Of a DNA stretch of 11,662 bases, positions 1 through 6,176 are shown piece after piece. Source of the stretch: Candidatus Uhrbacteria bacterium (GTDB lineage: Bacteria; Patescibacteriota; Patescibacteriia; UBA9934; UBA10169); contig DNYJ01000030.1 in the NCBI GenBank assembly GCA_003505155.1, positions 39,374 to 51,035 of the forward strand, read 5' to 3'. Position numbers and translations under genes: made by a program. The notes under the pieces were generated by a model. That model saw only the letters and a list, made by a program, of their open reading frames with translations. It was not told where the DNA came from and searched no databases. Position 1 is the stretch's first letter. The number at the start of each line of letters is the position of its first letter.

Positions 1-1878
1 TATGAAATGAAATCCGTGGAGGCGGCTGGGCTCGTCAAAATGGATTTCTTGGGCATCAGGAACCTCTCGATTTTGGGTGACGCAATTGCCATTGTGAAGC
101 GCACGAAGGGTTTGGATATCAATATTGAAAACGTGGCTTTGGACGATGCCAAGACGTTCGAGCTTCTGGCGAGGGGAGACACGATGGGCGTCTTTCAGCT
201 TGGAGGAGACGGCATGACGAAGTATCTGACGGAGCTGAAGCCGACACGCATCGAAGACATCATGGTTATGGTGGCTTTGTATCGTCCGGGCCCCATCGAA
301 TCCATTCCGGAATATATCCGCCGCAAGCATCACCCAGAGACCGTTTCGTATCTGGATTCGCGCATGGAGGGCATCTTGGACCAGTCTTACGGCGTTATCG
401 TCTATCAGGACGACGTCATGCTCATCGCCATTCACCTTGCCGGTTACTCGTGGCTCGAGGCGGACAAACTGCGCAAAGCGATGGGGAAGAAAATTCCCGA
501 GGAAATGCAGAAGCAGAAGGAGAAACTTCTGGAAGGGTTCGTGGAACACGGTCTTTCAAAGGCGAAGGCGGTCGAGCTTTGGCGTCTCATTGAACCTTTT
601 GCGGCTTACGGATTCAACAAAGCGCACGCGGCCTCTTACGGCATGGTGGCCTACCAGACGGCATACATGAAGGCGAATTATCCGGCGGAGTACATGACGG
701 CGTTTATGACGGCCGAGTTCGGCGATCTCGACAAAATTGCGGCGGCGGTGAACGAGTGCCGGCGCATGGGGATCGCGGTGCTTCCACCCGACATCAACGA
801 ATCGTACAAAAATTTTACTCATGTCGACGACCGGACGATTCGCTTCGGACTCGTGGTCATTAAAGGGATCGGTCCCGAAATCGTCGAGTCGCTGATTACC
901 GAGCGCAAGGCCCGCGGACCGTTTATGGATTTAGCGGATATGGCCGGACGGATCAGCCATCGAGCCTTTAACAAGAAGTCGCTGGAAGCTCTCATCAAAG
1001 CTGGCGCGCTTGATCTGTTTGGAGAACGGCGGACGCTTCTTGAAAATGTTGATCAGATTCTCTCGTACAATAAGAAGGCTCTCGCCGCCAAGGAACAGCA
1101 TCAGGTGTCGCTGTTTGATTTGAGCCCCGACTTGAGCCGTGAGAAGTTGAAACTGCATCCGGCAGAAGGCTCTGCTTCGCGCTCTGAAAAGCTCTCTTGG
1201 GAAAAGGAGCTTCTCGGTCTCTTTGTTACGTCGCATCCGTGGAAGGAAGTGGCGGAGAAGTTTCAGAACCATGTCGTTGCGATCGAAGATCTCGCTTCTC
1301 AAAAACTCGAGAGCTTCGTGCGTGTCGGGGGGGTGCTGGGAGACATCTCCGTCATCACGACAAAGAAGGGCGACGAGATGGCATTTGCCCAATTGAATGA
1401 CGGACATGCCGGCATCGAGCTGATTATATTCCCGAAGGTCTACCAGGAGGTTCGTCCGTTTTTGGAAGAAGGCTCTGTCTGTCTCGTTTCCGCCAAGCTG
1501 TCGGAGCGCGCAGGAGAAGACCGGAAGCTCATGGTGAACAGTATCATTCCCGTGCGCGACGAATCGGTGAATGAGGTTGTGGCGATGCTTGGCGAGGGCA
1601 TGTGGAGTGCGCCTCCCGCCGTTTCGGACACCGCCGCTTCGTCTGCTCCCGCGAAACAAACACTCACGCTTTCTTTGCGAGGCCGTCCCGAACGGGAGTT
1701 TATTGCCGCCCTGCGCGAGGTGTTGAAAAAAGAATCCGGACCCGTTGGCGTTGTCCTGCGTATCGAATCCGCCGACCGTTGGCGGGTTGTAGAGACGGAT
1801 TATTTGGTCTCTCCCACGGAGGCGATTCTCAAAGAACTCCGTGGCCTTTTGGGGGAGGAGAATATTGTGCTATCCTAG
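1..1878 (+). CDS. dnaE: DNA polymerase III subunit alpha, C-terminal 625 residues (5' end outside window)
   Basis: This is the catalytic subunit of the replicative polymerase. The reading frame is open from base 1, so the gene starts upstream; the ATG at 7 is internal. The window opens about 14 residues before KMDFLGIRNL, whose Asp (codon 15) matches the third catalytic aspartate of the palm. The PHP domain and the first two aspartates are therefore outside. Next come the fingers region (GVFQLGG, ALYRPGPIE, YQDDVM, FNKAHAASYG), a helix-hairpin-helix segment (KGIGPEIVES, about residues 288-297), a clamp-binding motif QVSLF (residues 368-372, bases 1102-1116), and an OB fold (about residues 440-520). 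A short C-terminal tail follows. A full-length protein would be near the usual 1,150 residues. The stop lies 7 bases before the next gene, so this is probably the start of an operon with it and thrS. The family call is very secure. Confidence 0.97.
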   Translation, partial: YEMKSVEAAGLVKMDFLGIRNLSILGDAIAIVKRTKGLDINIENVALDDAKTFELLARGDTMGVFQLGGDGMTKYLTELKPTRIEDIMVMVALYRPGPIESIPEYIRRKHHPETVSYLDSRMEGILDQSYGVIVYQDDVMLIAIHLAGYSWLEADKLRKAMGKKIPEEMQKQKEKLLEGFVEHGLSKAKAVELWRLIEPFAAYGFNKAHAASYGMVAYQTAYMKANYPAEYMTAFMTAEFGDLDKIAAAVNECRRMGIAVLPPDINESYKNFTHVDDRTIRFGLVVIKGIGPEIVESLITERKARGPFMDLADMAGRISHRAFNKKSLEALIKAGALDLFGERRTLLENVDQILSYNKKALAAKEQHQVSLFDLSPDLSREKLKLHPAEGSASRSEKLSWEKELLGLFVTSHPWKEVAEKFQNHVVAIEDLASQKLESFVRVGGVLGDISVITTKKGDEMAFAQLNDGHAGIELIIFPKVYQEVRPFLEEGSVCLVSAKLSERAGEDRKLMVNSIIPVRDESVNEVVAMLGEGMWSAPPAVSDTAASSAPAKQTLTLSLRGRPEREFIAALREVLKKESGPVGVVLRIESADRWRVVETDYLVSPTEAILKELRGLLGEENIVLS

Positions 1879-1885
1879 AGGGACT

Positions 1886-2992
1886 ATGAAATTATATCGT
1901 CGCATCGCTCTGGGATTCGTGGGGGTTACAGCGTTGGTGCTCGTGGCGGTCATTTACGCTTCGCTGGTTCGGGCGGAGATTCGTATCACGCCGCTTGAAC
2001 AAGAAATTTCGTCATCATTTATCGTGGATGTCGCTCTTCGTCCGATCGAGGAAACTCAAGTGCGCGGCCGCGTCGTCAGTCGCGACGTTGAGTTTTCCGA
2101 CACATTCACCGTCTCTCCGGCTGAAAATACCGAGCCGGTGGAAGGCAAGTCGTCCGGCGCCGTGACGGTTTACAACCAGCGTTCGTCGGCACAGCCTTTG
2201 GTGGAGAAGACGCGATTTCTTTCTTCCGAAGGCGTGCTCTTTCGCCTTGACAAGGGCGTTACGGTTCCTGCCCTCGGAAGCATCGAAGCTCGTATGACAG
2301 CCGACGCGTCGGGAGCGGGGGGCGACGTGGGACCTGGCCGCTTTACCATCCCCGGTCTCTCGGAGTCTCTTCAGACGCTGGTGTATGGAGAAACGACGGA
2401 GCCCATGACGGGAGGACTGCGCTATGTGCAGATGCTCACGCAGACGGATTTCGACGCGGCGCTCGAGAGTCTCCGGCAAGAAGCGATGGCGTCGGCCGAG
2501 GCGGCTTTAGAAGAAGAAGTCGGCGTGTTTGAAGGCCGAGCTCTCATGGTTGAGGATCTCTTGACGGCATCCGACACGGAAGTGGGAGAGGAGACGGATC
2601 GGTTCGGCATCAAGGCGGAGTTCCGCGTTGTGGGCGTCTTCTTTGACGAGGAAGAACTCTATCGTCTGGCTGAGTCGTCTTTATATCAGGATATCGGTGA
2701 GGGTTTGCGTCCGGTGGGAGTCAGCTCCGATGCGCTCGACTTCACGATTGATCGCTACAGCCTTGAGGAAGAAACCGCCACGCTCAAAGTTGAACTCACC
2801 GGATCGGCCATTCCCTCCGCCGCCCACCGAGCGCTCTCTCGCGGAGTCTTTGCCGGCATGACGGCGCAGGAAGTCGTAGCTTACTTCGAGGAAAATCATC
2901 TCGCCAAAACTGTCGAAGTCAACATTCGCCCGTCATGGAAAAATCGCATTCCTCGCTCGCCCAATAAAATAAAATTGCTGATTAACGAATGA
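1886..2992 (+). CDS. Single-pass membrane protein, baseplate-J-like (CPR-type hypothetical)
   Basis: This 368-residue protein has a basic N-terminus (MKLYRR) and one hydrophobic helix (about residues 7-27). That predicts a membrane anchor with a large exported domain. The middle carries VTVYNQRSSAQPLV (from residue 93), then TRFLSSEGVLFRL, GVTVPA, and PMTGG (from residue 173). An acidic Ala/Glu-rich helix follows, and the C-terminus has a W-x3-IP motif. From memory, this motif order recurs in hypothetical proteins of Patescibacteria that are sometimes labelled baseplate J/gp47-like. I see no phage genes nearby, so a tail role is not implied, and the function is unknown. I chose the ATG at 1886 because it gives a clean signal-anchor and has a weak GAGGGA three bases upstream. 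An in-frame ATG at 1841 would overlap dnaE and add a non-hydrophobic leader. The stop overlaps the thrS start in ATGA, implying translational coupling. Confidence 0.75.
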   Translation: MKLYRRIALGFVGVTALVLVAVIYASLVRAEIRITPLEQEISSSFIVDVALRPIEETQVRGRVVSRDVEFSDTFTVSPAENTEPVEGKSSGAVTVYNQRSSAQPLVEKTRFLSSEGVLFRLDKGVTVPALGSIEARMTADASGAGGDVGPGRFTIPGLSESLQTLVYGETTEPMTGGLRYVQMLTQTDFDAALESLRQEAMASAEAALEEEVGVFEGRALMVEDLLTASDTEVGEETDRFGIKAEFRVVGVFFDEEELYRLAESSLYQDIGEGLRPVGVSSDALDFTIDRYSLEEETATLKVELTGSAIPSAAHRALSRGVFAGMTAQEVVAYFEENHLAKTVEVNIRPSWKNRIPRSPNKIKLLINE

Positions 2993-4830
2993 TGCACCTC
3001 CTTTTGCTTATGTCTTCCACGGATTATCTTCACGCCATGCGGCATTCCGCGGCTCATGTGCTGGCCGCCGCCGTGCAACATCTCTATCCCGACGTCAAGC
3101 TCGGCGTCGGTCCTGTCATTGAAAACGGATTCTTTTACGACGTCATGATTCCGAGCCACACGCTCGTAGAAGAGGATCTCAAGGCCATTCAAAAAGAGAT
3201 GCAGAGGATCATCAACAAGGCTGTTGATTTTCGTCGAGAGGAAATGTCGCTTGACGAGGCGATGGCGTTTTTCGGCGAGCGCGGGCAGACGTTTAAGGTT
3301 GAGCTCTTAAAGGATCTTAAGGAACGAGGCACGACAAAAATTTCTGCCGAGGAGCTTCAAGACGTCGGCCCTTCGGCAGATTCGACAGGCTCACTGCAGG
3401 CAAGCTCAGGACAGGTGGAAACGATCTCGATCTATCACACGGGAGATTTTGTTGATCTGTGTCGGGGTCCTCATGTGGCAAACAGCAGGGAGATCGGCGC
3501 GGTGAGGCTCACAAAGTTGGCCGGAGCGTACTGGCGCGGGAAGGCGGAGAACGAACAGATGCAGCGCATTTATGGATTGGCTTTTGAGACGAAGGAGGAG
3601 CTTGACGCGTATCTCAAGATGCTTGAGGAAGCGAAAAAGCGCGATCATCGAAAGTTGGGTGCCGAGCTTGATCTCTTTGCTTTCTCCGATCTTGTCGGCC
3701 CGGGCCTCCCCCTCTTTACCCCCAAAGGGACAGTGATTCGTCACCTACTCGAGGATTTTGTCTGGTCACTCATGAAGCCCTACGGCTATAGCCGCGTGAA
3801 TATTCCTCACATGGCCAAGGCTGACCTCTACAAGACAAGCGGGCACTGGGACAAGTTTGCTGACGATATCTTTCACATCTCGAGCAAGAAGAGTGATGAT
3901 GCCTTTGTCATGAAGCCGATGAACTGCCCGCATCACACGCAGATCTACGCCTCACGTCCGCGTTCCTACCGTGATCTTCCTCTGCGGTATTCCGAGGTCA
4001 CGACGGTGTACCGCGACGAGAATACGGGCCAGCTTCAAGGTCTCTCCCGCGTGCGTTCGATCACGCAGGATGACGCGCATGTGTTTTGCCGTCCCGATCA
4101 GGTTATGGACGAGTGCCGCGCGATTTATGAAATCATCAAGGCGTTTTACGCGAAGTTCGGCATGCCTTTGAACGCTCGACTTTCGCTTTCGGATTCGGCA
4201 CAACCGGAAAAATATCTCGGCGGGCGGGAAGTCTGGGAGAGGTCGGAAGAAATCTTGCGAGGCCTCTTGAAGGAGTTTGGTCTTGCGTATGCGGAGGCGG
4301 TTGGCGAGGCGGCATTCTACGGTCCCAAGATTGATTTTATTGCCAAAGATGCGATCGGACGCGAGTGGCAACTTGCCACCATTCAGCTCGACTTTAACTT
4401 GCCGGAGCGCTTCAAGCTCGAGTATGCCAATTCCGACGGAGAAAAGAAACGGCCGGTGATGATCCATCGCGCGATCTCGGGTTCGCTCGAGCGGTTCATG
4501 GGCGTGTTGATCGAGCATTACGCCGGAGCGTTCCCTCTCTGGCTTGCTCCCGTGCAGGTTATCTTGGCTTCCGTTGGGGAAAACCACATGAAGTTTGTCG
4601 AGCATCTTGCTCGAGAGCTTTCGGAAGCAGGCGTGCGCGTGGAAGCTGACGTGTCAAGCGACACGATCGGCGCGAAAGTGCGCAAGGCGGCGAAGCAAAA
4701 GATTCCGTGGACGATTGTTGTGGGAGATAAGGAAATAGGAGGCGAGGACTTTCAGGTGAACGTGTTCGGCGCGCAGGAAAAGCTCTCGCTTTCAAAATCC
4801 GAACTCATCCGTCAATCTCTTGAATCTTGA
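2989..4830 (+). CDS. thrS: Threonyl-tRNA synthetase lacking the TGS domain
   Basis: This enzyme charges tRNA-Thr with threonine in the cytoplasm (class II synthetase). The editing domain is present: HSAAH (His18, His22) and CRGPH (Cys158, His162) match the HxxxH and CxxxH editing-site pairs. The catalytic core has class II motif 2 (YRDENTG, Arg342) and the zinc ligands Cys313 (MNCPHH), His364 (DDAHVFC) and His493 (MIHRAI), spaced much as in E. coli. The anticodon-binding domain (WLAPVQV to the end) is complete. The N-terminal TGS domain of about 60 residues is missing: the protein begins almost directly at the editing domain. There are 613 residues from the ATG at 2989, which overlaps the upstream stop by 4 bp. 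The ATG at 3010 (MSSTDYLH) is an equally plausible start, because the extra MMHLLLL is unlike the family. No Shine-Dalgarno sequence is seen. About a dozen extra residues (around 128-142) come from a repeat-like insertion. Confidence 0.96.
   Translation: MMHLLLLMSSTDYLHAMRHSAAHVLAAAVQHLYPDVKLGVGPVIENGFFYDVMIPSHTLVEEDLKAIQKEMQRIINKAVDFRREEMSLDEAMAFFGERGQTFKVELLKDLKERGTTKISAEELQDVGPSADSTGSLQASSGQVETISIYHTGDFVDLCRGPHVANSREIGAVRLTKLAGAYWRGKAENEQMQRIYGLAFETKEELDAYLKMLEEAKKRDHRKLGAELDLFAFSDLVGPGLPLFTPKGTVIRHLLEDFVWSLMKPYGYSRVNIPHMAKADLYKTSGHWDKFADDIFHISSKKSDDAFVMKPMNCPHHTQIYASRPRSYRDLPLRYSEVTTVYRDENTGQLQGLSRVRSITQDDAHVFCRPDQVMDECRAIYEIIKAFYAKFGMPLNARLSLSDSAQPEKYLGGREVWERSEEILRGLLKEFGLAYAEAVGEAAFYGPKIDFIAKDAIGREWQLATIQLDFNLPERFKLEYANSDGEKKRPVMIHRAISGSLERFMGVLIEHYAGAFPLWLAPVQVILASVGENHMKFVEHLARELSEAGVRVEADVSSDTIGAKVRKAAKQKIPWTIVVGDKEIGGEDFQVNVFGAQEKLSLSKSELIRQSLES
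3371..3415 (+). repeat. Repeat-like segment inserted in frame within thrS
   Basis: Within thrS, between the conserved KVELLKDL and YHTGDFVDLCRGPH blocks, the DNA reads as overlapping variants of one motif: CTTCGGCAGA, TTCGACAGGCTCA, then AAGCTCAGGACAGG. From memory, the strings TTCGACAGGCTCA and AAGCTCAGGACAGG belong to short interspersed repeats found in intergenic DNA of many bacteria. Here they are translated as a Ser/Gly/Ala-rich stretch (SADSTGSLQASSGQ) in a place where relatives have a short linker. The insertion boundaries and repeat identity are inferred. Confidence 0.5.
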
Positions 4831-4832
4831 AC

Positions 4833-4884
4833 CCTGAACGAATGACAAAACTACCCGATCGGGTAGTTTTGTCATTCGTTCAGG
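4833..4884. terminator. 52-bp perfect palindrome, bidirectional terminator between convergent genes
   Basis: Bases 4833-4858 are exactly complementary to 4859-4884, centred on CCCGA|TCGGG, and the pairing stops at both ends (C against C). The inner hairpin CTACCC-GATC-GGGTAG is followed by TTTTG on both strands, as expected of an intrinsic terminator working in both directions. It starts 2 bases after the thrS stop, and the stop of the convergent minus-strand gene (4880-4882) lies inside the right arm. The perfect 26-bp arms are longer than a terminator needs. Confidence 0.85.
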
Positions 4885-6154
4885 CCGCGCGTTTCAGGCC
4901 GATTTCTTCCTGATCTTCCACCTCCTCTGCCGGAGCCTCGACGATTTCATCTCCTGATACTTGTTCCAAGTCCGTCGGTGCTTGACCTGACATGAGGCTG
5001 TTGATGAGCTCTTGATTTGCCAACATGGCTTCCTCGAGCTGGTGTTTGCGTTCCCGTTTCGCTCGGCTGAACCATGTGAATCCCAAAGAGCCGTATTCTG
5101 AACGCAATCGTTGCAGGCGATCCTCGATGTCAGTCAGCCGCCGCTCTCGAAAGTTCTCCATACTTACATTCTCGACGCTAGCTTTCGGATGAGCTTTTTG
5201 CATGAGGCTACTTCGAGCTCCATGGATGATCTCTTCTTGTTCCGGAGTGTGCTTTGGTGGCTCGTTCAACCGGCGCGCTTCACGATCTGCCATGCGTTGT
5301 TTGACTTCCGCGACGATGCGGTCGTGCTCGGTTCCGTATCCTTCCGGAGCCTGTGCAAGTGCAATGACATTGCGGTCGGAGAGCAATTCCTCATCGCTTA
5401 ACTCGCTTCTGTGAGCTATGAGCCGCTCTTCGTCGAGATCCATGTCCGTAAGATCGAATCGTCTTGGCGGAGCGCCAGACTTTGTGCCAGCCTCGCTCAA
5501 TCGGGATGGTTCAAGAGATGGGATTTCATCGTGCACTGGCGGTGGACCTTCTTCCAAAGATCCGATGGCGGAGTCAGGAAGCGGTTCAATCCCGTTCTCG
5601 AGTCGGAGAGGTGGTTTTAGCCGCGCTTGATGGGTCGCTTTTGGCAAAGGCTTTTCTTCTTGGGAGAGTTTTGGCGTTGTCCCAAATGGCTTGCCTTTCC
5701 AGAAATCTGATGGATTAAATGCTTCAGGGACGATGCCGCGAATTGATTGCGTCGTTTCAGCGGATTTTGTGCTGTCGTACTGATAGTCTTTTGCCGGATT
5801 GAGAGGTTCCGCTTTTGCTTCGTCGAGAGCGACTTGATACCGGCCGAGGAGCGCTTCCGCGGCGGCAAGCGCTTTGCGTCCGGCGTAGAGATCCTCCGGC
5901 GTGCCCGACTTGGTAAGGCCGCGCGCCGCGAAGACGAACCGCAGGAGCTCTTTGCCTTGTGCTCGAAGCATCTCCGGCTGGGCTTTGTTGGGATCAAGAC
6001 TTTGGGAAAACGGTTTGAGAAGCTCGGCGAGGTTCTTGTCTGCTTGAGTTTCGGCTTCTCGGGCTCGGGTTTCGGCATTCGGAGGGAACAGGTCTATTTG
6101 AGCCGGCGACGGGTGAGCGGTGCCGGCATCAGGGTTTATTCCTCGTCGGAACAT
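4880..6154 (-). CDS. Hypothetical charged, low-complexity protein (424 aa)
   Basis: I do not recognise this protein. It has no signal peptide or membrane segment and is rich in Glu, Arg, Pro, Ala and Leu. The N-terminal third (about residues 20-110) looks helical (ETRAREAETQADKNLAELL, AEALLGRYQVALDEAK). The middle (about residues 110-240) is Pro-rich and probably disordered. The region around 235-390 is charged and helical, with RRFDLTDMDLDEERL, the repeated-looking RSELSDEELL, and a possible coiled coil at FRERRLTDIEDRLQRLRSEY. The tail is acidic (EAPAEEVEDQEE). I chose the ATG at 6154 because the upstream extension to 6397 runs across the miaA start and looks unlike protein. The start is 22 bp from the divergent miaA start. 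No Shine-Dalgarno sequence or clear -10 box is seen. The gene ends in the shared terminator palindrome. A scaffold or cell-cycle role is conceivable but unsupported. Confidence 0.72.
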   Translation of the reverse strand: MFRRGINPDAGTAHPSPAQIDLFPPNAETRAREAETQADKNLAELLKPFSQSLDPNKAQPEMLRAQGKELLRFVFAARGLTKSGTPEDLYAGRKALAAAEALLGRYQVALDEAKAEPLNPAKDYQYDSTKSAETTQSIRGIVPEAFNPSDFWKGKPFGTTPKLSQEEKPLPKATHQARLKPPLRLENGIEPLPDSAIGSLEEGPPPVHDEIPSLEPSRLSEAGTKSGAPPRRFDLTDMDLDEERLIAHRSELSDEELLSDRNVIALAQAPEGYGTEHDRIVAEVKQRMADREARRLNEPPKHTPEQEEIIHGARSSLMQKAHPKASVENVSMENFRERRLTDIEDRLQRLRSEYGSLGFTWFSRAKRERKHQLEEAMLANQELINSLMSGQAPTDLEQVSGDEIVEAPAEEVEDQEEIGLKRAA

Positions 6155-6157
6155 GTA

Positions 6158-6166
6158 TGCTATGAT
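6158..6166 (+). promoter_or_regulatory. Extended -10 promoter element of miaA
   Basis: TGCTATGAT fits the extended -10 consensus TGnTATnAT. It ends 10 bases before the miaA ATG at 6177, so transcription would start about 3-5 bases before the ATG and give an almost leaderless mRNA. The box fills most of the 22-bp gap to the divergent gene. Any -35 region would lie inside that gene's first codons. The same geometry is seen at dut. Confidence 0.6.
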
Positions 6167-6176
6167 TTCGAGCGTT

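Noticed and set aside
1162..1175. Small hairpin GCAGA-AGGC-TCTGC in dnaE, near the clamp-binding motif
   Set aside because: Five base pairs are expected by chance in this GC-rich DNA, and the surrounding protein shows no clear insertion.
931..1659. A 242-residue open frame antisense to dnaE
   Set aside because: It lies wholly inside the conserved dnaE sequence on the opposite strand, is rich in Arg/His/Leu and shows no protein family signature.
1886..2992. Phage origin suggested by the baseplate-J-like pattern
   Set aside because: No other phage genes are present. It sits between dnaE and thrS in a tight operon and has an N-terminal membrane anchor, which a tail protein would not.
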